From NCBI RefSeq assembly GCF_014201145.1, contig NZ_JACHDP010000001.1:3782001-3846000 (forward strand): a DNA stretch of 64,000 nt. Direction: 5' to 3'. Origin of the DNA: Micromonospora parathelypteridis. GTDB lineage: Bacteria > Actinomycetota > Actinomycetes > Mycobacteriales > Micromonosporaceae. Both the position numbers and the translations under genes were made by a program. Under the pieces are notes generated by a model. That model did not search any database and was not told where the DNA came from. It saw nothing but the letters and a program-made list of their open reading frames with translations. Shown piece after piece: positions 25,120 through 33,526 of this stretch; the stretch's first letter is position 1; each line of letters begins with the position of its first letter.

Positions 25120-25803
25120 ATGGACGAGCAGATCGTGGCGGGGCGTCCCGGGTCTCGGGCGCGCGTCGGGCGGATCATCGGTGTCGTCGCGACTCTGGTC
25201 GCCACGGCGCTGGCCGTCGGTCTCGCCCAGGGTTGGGGCCGCACCGACCGTGCACCGGAGGCCCCGCCGGCCGCTGGCCCGCCGGCCGCAGCCCCGCCGG
25301 CTGCTCCGGTGACGACCGCGTCCGTGCTGCTCAACAGCACCGACGACGCCTTCATTCAACTGCTGATCCCGATGAACGAGGGCGCGCTCGCGCTGATCGA
25401 CCAGTTCGAGACCCGACCAGCGGACGCGGATCCGTCGCTGCGCGCCCTGCTCGCCGACGTCCGGGTGGCGCATCAGGCCGAGTTGCGGGACCTGCGCGGG
25501 CTGCTGGCCGCAGGCAACGTTGCGGAGCTGAACATCCACGAGGGGCATCAGATGCCCGGCATGGTCACCGACACCAGTCTCGCCGAACTGCGCGCCGCGC
25601 CCGACGCCGAGGTGTCGTCCCGGGCGGCTGCTCTGCTCCGGGCGCACCTCGCACAGACCGTGGTGCTGTGCCGGGGCGAGCAGAACGCGGGCGGAAGCCC
25701 GGAGTTGAAGGCGCTCGCCGGGCGGATCCAGCAGGCGCGGGCTGCCGAGCTGAGCACTCTGGACGGCCGGCCTGGCGCGACCACGGCTGCACCGGTCAAC
25801 TGA
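25120..25803 (+). CDS. DUF305-like membrane-anchored exported protein
   Basis: A 227-residue protein: an N-terminal membrane anchor (VGRIIGVVATLVATALAVGLAQ), a Pro/Ala-rich spacer, and a helical domain like DUF305. The domain has DDAFIQLLIPMNEGALALIDQF and a second half (LLADVRVAHQAELRDLRGLL). A His/Met-rich segment, HEGHQMPGM, could bind metal. DUF305 proteins usually carry HH pairs; here they are mostly lost. The ATG at 25120 follows AGGGG and is 14 bases after the sigma-hydrolase fusion, so they probably share a transcript. Function unknown. Confidence 0.65.
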   Translation: MDEQIVAGRPGSRARVGRIIGVVATLVATALAVGLAQGWGRTDRAPEAPPAAGPPAAAPPAAPVTTASVLLNSTDDAFIQLLIPMNEGALALIDQFETRPADADPSLRALLADVRVAHQAELRDLRGLLAAGNVAELNIHEGHQMPGMVTDTSLAELRAAPDAEVSSRAAALLRAHLAQTVVLCRGEQNAGGSPELKALAGRIQQARAAELSTLDGRPGATTAAPVN

Positions 25804-25827
25804 GCATGCCGCCCAGAAGACCGGCCG

Positions 25828-26526
25828 ATGCGGACGTCTGACCTGCACGCCGACGCCCTAGCCCCGGCCCGGGTGTCCCGTCCCGCCCACCGCGCCGCCA
25901 CGTCGGACCGCGCCCGCCCTATCCGGCCCGCGACGCACCCCACCCGGAGCATGTCGCCGCCCAGCGCGGTCTCCTCGGCACCGGCGTCAGGTTGGCGCGG
26001 TGGCCATCGTCGAGCCGCCGGCCGCGCCACGGTCGTCGCGTCGGTGCTGACGGTCAGCGCCGGGTGGCTGCTCGCGATCCTCGTCGCGCCGCACGTCGCC
26101 CTCTCTCCGGGTGGACGGATGGTTGCGCTCTTCTGCCACCTGACCTGCCTCGTGGTGGGCTTCGGTGCGGTGTTGACGGTGGACTGGTTCAGCCTGCGCT
26201 GGCTGCTGCGCCGGGAACCGCTCGGCACCGTGCTGGTCGCCGCACGCGGCGCGCACCTGCTCATCTGGCTGGGCCTGGTGGGTCTCCTCGCCAGCGGGGC
26301 CGCCCTGGGTCCGGACACGTCGTCCGGGTTGGTCTGGGTCAAGCTGCTCGCGGTGCTGGTGGTCGGCGTCAACGGGCTGTTCCTCGGCCGGGTCCGGGAT
26401 CGACTCGTGGCGGTGGAGGGTCGCCCACCCTGGTCCGTCCTGCTACCCGGTGTCGCCGCCGCCACGATCTCGCAGATCGCCTGGTGGACCGCGACCCTCG
26501 TCGGCTTCCTGAACGCCAACAGTTGA
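25828..26526 (+). CDS. Polytopic membrane protein, function unknown
   Basis: A 232-residue protein with a basic, Pro/Ala-rich N-terminus of about 65 residues and then four to five hydrophobic helices (VVASVLTVSAGWLLAILVAP, FCHLTCLVVGFGAVLTVDWF, LLIWLGLVGLLASGAALG, LLAVLVVGVNGLFLG, GVAAATISQIAWWTATLVGF). No domain is recognised. Start uncertain: ATG 25828 has AGAAG upstream; ATG 25951 gives 191 residues. It is 25 bases after the DUF305-like gene and may be third in that operon. Confidence 0.6.
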   Translation: MRTSDLHADALAPARVSRPAHRAATSDRARPIRPATHPTRSMSPPSAVSSAPASGWRGGHRRAAGRATVVASVLTVSAGWLLAILVAPHVALSPGGRMVALFCHLTCLVVGFGAVLTVDWFSLRWLLRREPLGTVLVAARGAHLLIWLGLVGLLASGAALGPDTSSGLVWVKLLAVLVVGVNGLFLGRVRDRLVAVEGRPPWSVLLPGVAAATISQIAWWTATLVGFLNANS

Positions 26527-26548
26527 CGGCCGCCGGCCGCCTCGGTGG

Positions 26549-27109
26549 TCAGGCCGGCGTCGGGTGTCTCGCCGCGAACCGGGCGCGCGTCAGAAACGCG
26601 AGTTGGGCGAGCTTGTCCGGCATGTCGATCTCCGAGTCGAAGGTGAAGCCCTCGATCTCGAGCCGGCGTAGGGCGAGGTGGTTGCGGACGTCCGGCTCGA
26701 CCACGATCCGTTGGGCGGCCGGGTCACCGAACAGGAATCGGGCGAGGGCGGGGCCGACGGCGTTGGTGAGGCCGCGTGCGATGCGCCGGTCCGGGCTGAG
26801 CAGCAGGTGCATCCCGACGTCTCCGGGCTGCACCGGGTAGCGCTCGCCGACCGGGTCCGCCTCGGGCTGGTAGGTCTGGAACAGGCCAACCGGCTCCGCG
26901 TCCACCATGATCAGGTACGCGTGGTGCGTCGGCAGGCCGTCCACGAAGGTGTAGGTCTCGTGTACCTCTTCGAGGGTGTGCGAGCCCATGCCCCAGAAGG
27001 AGTTGCGGGGGCGGGTGACCCAGTCGTGCAGAAGCGCGGCGTCCCGGTCGGGGTCCACGGTCACCAACGACAACTCACCGAGGCCGGCGATCTTCTCCAG
27101 GTGCGTCAT
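26549..27109 (-). CDS. GNAT acyltransferase of siderophore biosynthesis (IucB/RhbD/MbtK-like)
   Basis: A 186-residue N-acyltransferase. The core includes WVTRPRNSFWGMGSHTLEEVHETYT, a hallmark of siderophore acyltransferases, then HHAYLIMVDAEPVGLFQTYQP, DVGMHLLLSP and AQRIVVEPDVRNHLALRRLEIEGF. Such enzymes acylate N-hydroxylated side-chain amines. Here no N-hydroxylase gene is nearby, so the acceptor may be a plain amine. ATG at 27109 with GAGGA 9 bases upstream. It is divergent from the siderophore-interacting gene and shares the iron box at 27144-27162. Confidence 0.9.
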   Translation of the reverse strand: MTHLEKIAGLGELSLVTVDPDRDAALLHDWVTRPRNSFWGMGSHTLEEVHETYTFVDGLPTHHAYLIMVDAEPVGLFQTYQPEADPVGERYPVQPGDVGMHLLLSPDRRIARGLTNAVGPALARFLFGDPAAQRIVVEPDVRNHLALRRLEIEGFTFDSEIDMPDKLAQLAFLTRARFAARHPTPA

Positions 27110-27143
27110 CGCGAGCTGTCCTCTGTTCCATCGGGGGCGCAAC

Positions 27144-27162
27144 TTAGGTTAACCTCCCCTAA
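27144..27162. promoter_or_regulatory. Iron box 1 (IdeR/DmdR type)
   Basis: TTAGGTTAACCTCCCCTAA matches the 19-bp IdeR/DmdR consensus at about 15 of 19 positions with intact TTAGGTTA and CTAA ends. It lies between the divergent acyltransferase and siderophore-interacting genes and would repress both when iron is plentiful. Confidence 0.85.
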
Positions 27163-27190
27163 CCAAGGATGACCTTACCTGGAGGGGTGC

Positions 27191-27901
27191 GTGAAACGGA
27201 ACTGGGAGGCCCTGGTCCTCAAGGCCATGGGAGGCCGGGACTTTCGGTTGACCGTGTTGAGCACCGAATCGATCGACGGGCACTACCAGCGGCTTCTCCT
27301 CGACGGAGGCGGCCTGCTGGAGGCGTGCGGGGTGCACCCCACGATGTGGATCCGACTGTGGTTCGACAACGACGGCCGGGCACACCAGCGCGCGTACACG
27401 CTGGTGGACCCCGACCCGGCCACCGGCCGGTTCACCCTCGAATTCGCCATCCACGACGGCTGCGCCACCCGCTGGGCCACCGCGGCCCAGGTCGGTGACA
27501 CCATCACCGCGACCGTTCAGGGCAGCGCGTTCGAGCTGCCCGATCCCGCGCCCGAGCACCTCTACCTCGTCGGCGACGCGGCGTCCCTGCCCGCGGTGAA
27601 CAGCCTGCTCGACGCCGGCGCCGACATCCCGGCGACGGTCTGGCTGGAGTACGCGCACGAGGGCGAGAAGGCGCTCGTGCCACGGGCCCGCGCGCACCAC
27701 GACGTCACCTGGGTGCCTCGACGCGACGACGGTCAACACCTCGTCGACACGGTCTGCGCGGCGCTGCCGACCACCGGGGCGGGTCACTACTGGGTGGCCT
27801 GCGAGGCGGCCAGCACCCGCGGCATCACCCGACACATCCGGCGGACGCTCGGCGTCGACAAGGACCGGTTGACCTCCCTCGGCTACTGGAAAGCGGCATG
27901 A
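27191..27901 (+). CDS. Siderophore-interacting protein (FAD-dependent ferric-siderophore reductase)
   Basis: A 236-residue flavoreductase of the ViuB/FscN/SIP family. The N-terminal FAD-binding barrel (HYQRLLLDGGGLLEAC, RAYTLVDPDPATGRFTLEFAIHD) leads to HLYLVGDAASLPAVNSLLDA and a C-terminal NAD(P)H-binding part ending TRHIRRTLGVDKDRLTSLGYW, the signature SIP end. It releases iron from imported ferric siderophore in the cytoplasm. GTG start at 27191 with GGAGG at 27181-27185. It overlaps the next gene (ATGA). Iron box 1 lies just upstream. Confidence 0.93.
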   Translation: MKRNWEALVLKAMGGRDFRLTVLSTESIDGHYQRLLLDGGGLLEACGVHPTMWIRLWFDNDGRAHQRAYTLVDPDPATGRFTLEFAIHDGCATRWATAAQVGDTITATVQGSAFELPDPAPEHLYLVGDAASLPAVNSLLDAGADIPATVWLEYAHEGEKALVPRARAHHDVTWVPRRDDGQHLVDTVCAALPTTGAGHYWVACEAASTRGITRHIRRTLGVDKDRLTSLGYWKAA

Positions 27902-29157
27902 AGGGCCGCCTCGGCACCCTGACCGCCCTGTACGTCACCCAGTACCTCGGCGTCGGCTTCATCACCGTCGGGCTGACCGCCATCCTGCGCGACGGCGGCA
28001 CCTCGCTGGACACTCTGGCGCTGTTGCAGATCGTCGGCCTGATCTGGCCCATCAAGTTCCTCTGGGCGCCGATCCTCGACCGGTACGGCTCGCGGCACCG
28101 CGGCCACTACCGATCCTGGTTGCTCGTGCTCCAGACCGCCCTGGTGCTCGCCCTGCTGGCGCTGCTGCCGTTCTCCAATCCGGCCGACGCGCTCGGCCCG
28201 ATCATCGCCATCTGCGCCGCGTACGTCTTCTTCTCCGCCACGCAGGACATCGCCGTGGACGCCGTCGCCGTCCGGATGCTCGCCGAGTCGGCGCGGGGGA
28301 CCGGCAACGGCATTCAGGTCGCCGCCAGCTACCTCGGCAACCTGCTGGGCGGCGGTGCCTGCGTCCTGGTCTACGACCAGTTCGGGTGGGCGCCGGCGAT
28401 CGGTTTGCTGGCCGCGATGACGGCGGTCGGCCTGCTGGTGGTGTGGCGGTTCCGGGAGCCTCCGCGTACCGATCGGGTGGCCCGGGTCGGCACGGCCTAC
28501 CGGGCGCTGCTGTCGGTGTTCGGCCAGCCGGGCTGCCGGTGGTGGACGTTCGGCGTGGTGCCACTGGTCTACGTCGGTGCGGGGATGGCGTACGCCCTGG
28601 TGACGCCGGCTCTGGTCGACGCGGGGTGGTCGTTGGGTCGGATCGGTGTCGTCACGGGCGTGGTGACCAGTGCCCCGGCCATCGTGGCGGGTCTGGTCGC
28701 GGGGCTCGGCATCGGGCGGTTCGGGCGTAGTGGCGTGCTCGTGGTCGGCGGCGTGGCCCTCACGGTGTCGACGCTGCTGCTGTTGCCGCTGATGAACGGC
28801 CGCGCGCCGCTGGGTACGACGGTTGCCGCGCTCTGCTGCTTCATGGTGGCCTACACCATCGCCAACGTCGTGCTCTACACGGTGAACATGGACTACTCGC
28901 GGCCCGACACCGGCGGCACCGACTTCACCGTCCTGTCGTCGTTCGGCCTGGTCTGCTCGTTCGTGGCCGCTTCCATCGGTCTCGCGGCCGCCGACCAGGT
29001 CGGCTACCCGGCCGTCGCGGTCGCCGCCATCGTGCTGGTGGCCGCCGGCGTCGCCCTCGGCCTCGCCCACCAGCGGCGATTCCCGCACCAGCCTGGTCCG
29101 GTCGCCGGTTCGGCGGCAGAGCCACCGACGGTGGACGGCGTTAAGGCTGCGGCGTGA
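27898..29157 (+). CDS. MFS transporter, AmpG-like, in the siderophore locus
   Basis: A 419-residue, 12-TM major facilitator. It opens LGTLTALYVTQYLGVGFITVGL and has LIWPIKFLWAPILDRYGSRHRGHYRSWL, a signature of AmpG-like and siderophore-uptake MFS carriers. ATQDIAVDAVAVRML in TM4 is also typical. Its place between a reductase and an exporter suggests uptake of the ferric siderophore. No ABC importer or binding protein is in the window. It overlaps its neighbours by 4 bases on both sides. Direction of transport is inferred. Confidence 0.88.
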   Translation: MKGRLGTLTALYVTQYLGVGFITVGLTAILRDGGTSLDTLALLQIVGLIWPIKFLWAPILDRYGSRHRGHYRSWLLVLQTALVLALLALLPFSNPADALGPIIAICAAYVFFSATQDIAVDAVAVRMLAESARGTGNGIQVAASYLGNLLGGGACVLVYDQFGWAPAIGLLAAMTAVGLLVVWRFREPPRTDRVARVGTAYRALLSVFGQPGCRWWTFGVVPLVYVGAGMAYALVTPALVDAGWSLGRIGVVTGVVTSAPAIVAGLVAGLGIGRFGRSGVLVVGGVALTVSTLLLLPLMNGRAPLGTTVAALCCFMVAYTIANVVLYTVNMDYSRPDTGGTDFTVLSSFGLVCSFVAASIGLAAADQVGYPAVAVAAIVLVAAGVALGLAHQRRFPHQPGPVAGSAAEPPTVDGVKAAA

Positions 29158-30656
29158 CCGCGGTTCAACCAGCCGCGGACACCACGACATCGGCACGACT
29201 GCCGCAGCGGTGGCTCATCCTGGCCGTGCTGTGCGTCGCGCAGCTCGTCGTGGTGCTGGACAACACAGTGCTGACCGTGGCGGTGCCGGTGCTCACCACC
29301 GAGTTGGGCGCCAGCACCGCCGAGGTGCAATGGATGATCAACGCGTACGCGTTGGTGCTGTCCGGGTTGCTGCTCACCGCCGGCAGTGCCGCCGACCGGT
29401 ACGGCCGGCGTCGGATGCTGCTCGCCGGGCTCGTCCTGTTCGGGCTCGGTTCGTTGGCCGCCGGGCTCGCCAGCACCAGCGGGCAACTGATCGCCGCCCG
29501 GGCCGGAATGGGCGTTGGCGGTGCGCTGCTGGTCACCTCGACGCTCGCGGTCGCGATGCAGGTCTTCGACGCCGCCGAGCGGTCCCGGGCGATCGGCATC
29601 TGGGCTGCGACCAGCGCGTTGGGCTTCGCCATCGGGCCACCGATCGGCGGCACCATCCTCGCGCATCTGCCGTGGGGCGCCATCTTCGGGATGAACGTTC
29701 CCATCGTGCTGATCTGCCTGCTCGTCGGTCGTGCGCTGATACCCGAGTCCCGTGGCCCGGCCGGTGGCCGCCTCGACGTGGTGGGCGCGGCGCTCTCCAC
29801 CGCGGGCCTGACCGCGGTCGTGTGGGCGATCATCTCCGGGCCGGAGCGGGGGTGGGCGTCGGTCGAGGTGCTCGGCGCGGCGGTTGTCGGCGTACTCCTG
29901 CTCGGGTTCTTCGTCGGCTGGGAGCGGCGGATCACCCACCCCATGCTGGACATGCACTTCTTCCGGGACCGGCGCTTCGTCGGCGCGATCTCCGGGGTCG
30001 TGCTGATCACCTTCGGCGCGACCGGCGCGCTGTTCCTGCTCACCCAGCATCTGCAGTTCGTTCGCGGTTACCCCGCCTGGGAAGCCGGCCTGCGGATGGC
30101 GCCCTTCGCGCTGTCCATCGTGCTGCTCAACGTCAGCGGCGTCGTCGCGATGGTGATCCGCCGACTCGGCCTGGCGGCCGCCATCGTCGTCGGCATGACG
30201 CTGCTCGCGGCTGGTCTCGCGGTGGTCACCCTCTCTCCGTCGGAGGGGTACGGGGTGCTGCTGGGTGGGCTGCTCGTCATGGGTGTCGGTTGCGCGCTGG
30301 CCAACCCGGCCATCGTCGAGGCCGTGATGAGCGCGATCCCGGCGGAGAAGGCCGGTGCGGGCGCGGGTGTCGACGGCACCATGACCGAGGTTGGCAGCAG
30401 CCTCGGCATCGCGGTGCTCGGCGCCGTGCTGAACGCCCGGTTCGCCGCCCTGCTCCCGGCAGGGCTGGCCGGTGCCGGATCGTTCCCCGCCGCCCTTGCC
30501 GCCGCGCGTGGAGGGGCCGAACGGGAGGCCGTCACCGTGGCCTTCGCCTCGGCGCTGGAGACGGGACAGTTGGTGGGCGCGGGCGCGGTTCTGGTGGGTG
30601 GCCTCGTCGCCGCCGGCTTGCTGCACCGGGCAGACCGCCCCATACTCGCCCAATAA
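29154..30656 (+). CDS. MFS exporter, DHA2 family (14 TM), probable siderophore exporter
   Basis: A 500-residue proton-coupled exporter. Motif A is ADRYGRRRMLLAGLVLFGLG and motif C-like WAATSALGFAIGPPIGGTILA. Its position in an iron-box operon with the SIP and MFS genes suggests it exports the apo-siderophore. GTG start at 29154 overlaps the preceding stop. Its TAA stop (30654-30656) is the first part of iron box 2, so the export and biosynthesis operons are packed tightly. Confidence 0.9.
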   Translation: MTAVQPAADTTTSARLPQRWLILAVLCVAQLVVVLDNTVLTVAVPVLTTELGASTAEVQWMINAYALVLSGLLLTAGSAADRYGRRRMLLAGLVLFGLGSLAAGLASTSGQLIAARAGMGVGGALLVTSTLAVAMQVFDAAERSRAIGIWAATSALGFAIGPPIGGTILAHLPWGAIFGMNVPIVLICLLVGRALIPESRGPAGGRLDVVGAALSTAGLTAVVWAIISGPERGWASVEVLGAAVVGVLLLGFFVGWERRITHPMLDMHFFRDRRFVGAISGVVLITFGATGALFLLTQHLQFVRGYPAWEAGLRMAPFALSIVLLNVSGVVAMVIRRLGLAAAIVVGMTLLAAGLAVVTLSPSEGYGVLLGGLLVMGVGCALANPAIVEAVMSAIPAEKAGAGAGVDGTMTEVGSSLGIAVLGAVLNARFAALLPAGLAGAGSFPAALAAARGGAEREAVTVAFASALETGQLVGAGAVLVGGLVAAGLLHRADRPILAQ

Positions 30657-30672
30657 GGGTAGGCTACCCTAA
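30654..30672 (+). promoter_or_regulatory. Iron box 2 (IdeR/DmdR type)
   Basis: TAAGGGTAGGCTACCCTAA matches the IdeR/DmdR consensus at about 16 of 19 positions, including the central TAGGCTA. It overlaps the TAA stop of the exporter and lies 32 bases before the ATG of the ATP-grasp gene, where it would control the biosynthetic genes separately from iron box 1. Confidence 0.88.
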
Positions 30673-30704
30673 TTGCGACAATCGTCGTCGACGACGGAGG
30701 CGGT

Positions 30705-31874
30705 ATGCGGCTGTACCTGACCGCGCTCAACCCCACCGACGCCGTCCTGGAGGGGTTTCTCCCGGCGGCGGCGGCGCTCGGGCTGTCGGCCACCGTGCTG
30801 ACCGACCGGCCAGCGGAATGGCCGTCGGACGCGCCCGTGGTGCGGTGCGCGGTCCGGGACGCGACTGCGGTGGTCGCGGCGACGGCACCAACCCGACCGG
30901 TGGCGCTACTGTCCAATAGCGACCACCTTCAGGAGGCCACCGCGATCGCCGCACGGAAGCTCGGCCTGCCCGGCAAGGATCCCGACGCCGCCCGTCTCTG
31001 CAAGGACAAGGCGGCGGCCCGCCGGGCGATCGCCGCTGCCGGGCTCGATCTGGTACGCACCATCACCATCGACCCCGGCATCGCACCGGAGGTGCCGGTC
31101 GAGATGTTCCCGGCGGTGGTCAAACCCCGCGAGGGGGTGGCCAGCGAGGACGCGTACCTGGTGGCAGACCACTCAGAACTGGTCGCCCGGGTCACCGAGA
31201 TCCGTGGCCGGCGGCCGGACGTGGCCCTGGTGGTCGAGGAGTATCTCGCCGGGGAGCTGCGAACCTTCGAGACCCTCGGTGACGGCACCGCGCTGGCCTC
31301 CCTCGGCGGATGGCGCACCAGCCTCGGTCCGCCGCCGACCTTCACCGAGGAGAGCCTGCACTGGTCGCCTCCGGCGGAGTCGGCGAGCACCCAGCTGCGG
31401 GCGCGGCTCGACGCGCTCGGGGTCGGCTTCGGCGCCTGCCACACCGAGTACGTCATCGCCGACGGCCGGGTCCGGCTGATCGAGGTCAACTACCGCCTCA
31501 TCGGCGACCGGATGGACCTGATCCTCGCTGAACTGCTCGGCGTGCCGCTGTTCGAACACGTCATCCGGCTGCACCTCGGCGAGCCACTGGCCGCCCTCAG
31601 CCTGCCCACCACCGTCGACCGGTACGCCCAGGTCGAGTACGTCTGCGCGGAAACCTCGGGCCGGCTCACCGCCGCACCGGGCCGGCTGGACACCGTGCAC
31701 GGCGATGTCCGGCTGGGCTGCCGACCGCTGCGTGCGGTGGGCCGCGTCGCCGAGCACACCGGGACGAACCGCGACTACCTCGCCGTGCTGCACGCGATCG
31801 GCCCTGACCAGGCCACCGTCCGGCAGTCGATGGCCGCTTTCCGCAGCGACCTGCAGTGGACCATCGTCGAGTGA
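30705..31874 (+). CDS. ATP-grasp ligase of the NIS siderophore locus
   Basis: A 389-residue ATP-grasp enzyme. Marks are ALLSNSDHLQEATAIAARKLGLPGKD, the ATP-binding Lys in CKDKAAARRAIAAAGL and FPAVVKPREGVASEDAY, VVEEYLAGELRTFETL, and metal-ligand acidic residues in VRLIEVNYRLIGDR. The family forms amide bonds through acyl phosphates, so it may add an amino acid or polyamine to the siderophore, beyond the two NIS synthetases. The ATG at 30705 follows GGAGG by 4 bases. The next gene overlaps by 4 bases (GTGA). Specific substrates unknown. Confidence 0.85.
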   Translation: MRLYLTALNPTDAVLEGFLPAAAALGLSATVLTDRPAEWPSDAPVVRCAVRDATAVVAATAPTRPVALLSNSDHLQEATAIAARKLGLPGKDPDAARLCKDKAAARRAIAAAGLDLVRTITIDPGIAPEVPVEMFPAVVKPREGVASEDAYLVADHSELVARVTEIRGRRPDVALVVEEYLAGELRTFETLGDGTALASLGGWRTSLGPPPTFTEESLHWSPPAESASTQLRARLDALGVGFGACHTEYVIADGRVRLIEVNYRLIGDRMDLILAELLGVPLFEHVIRLHLGEPLAALSLPTTVDRYAQVEYVCAETSGRLTAAPGRLDTVHGDVRLGCRPLRAVGRVAEHTGTNRDYLAVLHAIGPDQATVRQSMAAFRSDLQWTIVE

Positions 31875-33526
31875 CCGACGACTGCGAGCGGGAGGTGTTC
31901 GGCCGGGTGCTCGACGCCCTGCTCCGCGAGGATCACCTCGGCCTCCTCAGCACCGGCCGACTGGACGGGCCAGACCTCAGCACCGGCCGACCGGACGGGC
32001 CCGACTGGTGGCAGGTGCCGCGCCCCGATGGCCTGCTGCGCATCCCGGTCCGAGCGGACGGCTTCCAGCAGACCCTGCGCAGCACGGCGCCGATGGTGCT
32101 GGTGCTCGCCAACGGCACCACCCACCGCGCGGACACCCTGGAAGGGCTGTTGACGGTGCTCGCCCCGCACGGCAACGAAGAGGCCGAGGCCGGCTGGCGG
32201 GACTTCGGCACCGAGTGCCGCGCCGACCTGCGCGCCCGGCGGCTCGCAGCCCGCAACCGAGCACGGGTGCTCGCCGAGGTGTCCAGCGCACGCGCGATCA
32301 CCCCGACCGGTCTGCCGGCGGCGCTCCTGGACGACGTGCTCGCCGCCCACCACGGCCACCCGGTCTACCCCACCGACCGGTGCCGGCACGGTCTCAGCGA
32401 CGACGAACTGCTCCGGTACGCCCCGGAGCACGCCCCGCGTTTCGCGCTGCGGTGGTACGCCGTACCTGCCGAGGGCGTCCGGCTCACCGGTGAACTCCCG
32501 TCGTGGTGGCCGCGTGCACCGCGACCGGATCAGCTTCTGTTGCCGGCGCATCCGATCACTGCGGCACGCGACGCGCTACCGGTGACGGATCTGCCCGTGA
32601 TCTCCGCGCGACCCACCCTCTCCATGCGGACCGTGGCGCTCGACGACGACCCGTACCTGCACCTCAAACTGCCGCTGCCCACCGCGAGCCTCGGCGCCCG
32701 CAACCGACGCACGCTGCAGCCGGGCTCGCTCGCCGACGGCGCGGCCGTCGCCGCGCTGCTCGACCGGATCGCCAGCGCGGAACCCGCCTTCGCCGGCCGG
32801 ATCCGGCATGCCGACGAGAGCACCTGGGCGCACGTCGACGGCGACGAGCGGCGCAGCTTCCTGCTGCGCCGATTCCCGCGCGACCTGGCCGGCGTCCAGG
32901 TGGTGCCGGTCGCGGCCCTCGCCGCGGCCGACCCGGTCGCCGGCACGGTCCTCGAACGGATCAGCCCCGAGCGGCCCGGGACGCTGCTGGAGTCCTACCT
33001 GGACCTGCTGCTCGACTGGCACGTCTTCCTGTGGCTACGCCACGGAATCGCCCTTGAGGCGCACCCGCAGAACATCCACCTGCTGGTACACCCCGACGGC
33101 ACGGTCGGCCTGCTCTACAAGGACAACGACGGTGCCCGACTCGATGCGCGGCACGGCGGCCCGGGCGGGCTCGTCCTGGACGACGACCGGATGTGGGCGC
33201 GCGAGCCGCAGGAGCTGGCCGACGTGTTCATCACCATCACCCTGCACCTGGCCGCCGCCGCGCCGCTGATCGCCCTGGCCGCCCGAGGGCTGCCCGTGCC
33301 GACACCCGCCGAAGCGCTGGCACCCCGCCTCGCCGCCGCCCGTGACCGTTGGGGCGACGGCCCCGCGGTACGAACCTTCACCGAGCGGGTCCTGCGGGCC
33401 GCCCACCTGCCCATCAAGGCGATGCTCACCGCCGGCACCCTGTTACCCAAACAGCGGCTGGGCTGCGCCGACATCAACAAGTACTACCTGCGTACCGGCC
33501 CGAACTACCTCCGGGAGACACGATGA
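31871..33526 (+). CDS. IucA/IucC-family NIS synthetase 1
   Basis: A 551-residue carboxylate-amine ligase. The adenylation motif is GHPVYPTDRCRHGL (about residue 160), where the family norm is GHPxHPxxKxRxG; the second His and the Lys are replaced by Tyr and Arg. ALRWYAVPAE and LLLPAHPITAARDALP follow. The C-terminal FhuF-like part reads IALEAHPQNIHLLV and GLLYKDNDGARL. The changed motif suggests altered nucleotide or carboxylate binding, or a partner role. A 30-bp duplication lies near the N-terminus. GTG start at 31871 overlaps the ATP-grasp stop; the next gene overlaps by ATGA. Confidence 0.92.
   Translation: MTDDCEREVFGRVLDALLREDHLGLLSTGRLDGPDLSTGRPDGPDWWQVPRPDGLLRIPVRADGFQQTLRSTAPMVLVLANGTTHRADTLEGLLTVLAPHGNEEAEAGWRDFGTECRADLRARRLAARNRARVLAEVSSARAITPTGLPAALLDDVLAAHHGHPVYPTDRCRHGLSDDELLRYAPEHAPRFALRWYAVPAEGVRLTGELPSWWPRAPRPDQLLLPAHPITAARDALPVTDLPVISARPTLSMRTVALDDDPYLHLKLPLPTASLGARNRRTLQPGSLADGAAVAALLDRIASAEPAFAGRIRHADESTWAHVDGDERRSFLLRRFPRDLAGVQVVPVAALAAADPVAGTVLERISPERPGTLLESYLDLLLDWHVFLWLRHGIALEAHPQNIHLLVHPDGTVGLLYKDNDGARLDARHGGPGGLVLDDDRMWAREPQELADVFITITLHLAAAAPLIALAARGLPVPTPAEALAPRLAAARDRWGDGPAVRTFTERVLRAAHLPIKAMLTAGTLLPKQRLGCADINKYYLRTGPNYLRETR
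31946..32005 (+). repeat. 30-bp in-frame tandem duplication in NIS synthetase 1
   Basis: Units 31946-31975 and 31976-32005 share 28 of 30 bases and encode LSTGRLDGPD and LSTGRPDGPD in succession. It looks like a recent slippage event adding 10 residues in a surface loop before the core. Confidence 0.9.

Noticed and set aside
30068..30916. Minus-strand Ser/Thr/Ala-rich frame over the MFS exporter
   Set aside because: It is antisense to a clear MFS gene with no motifs of its own.
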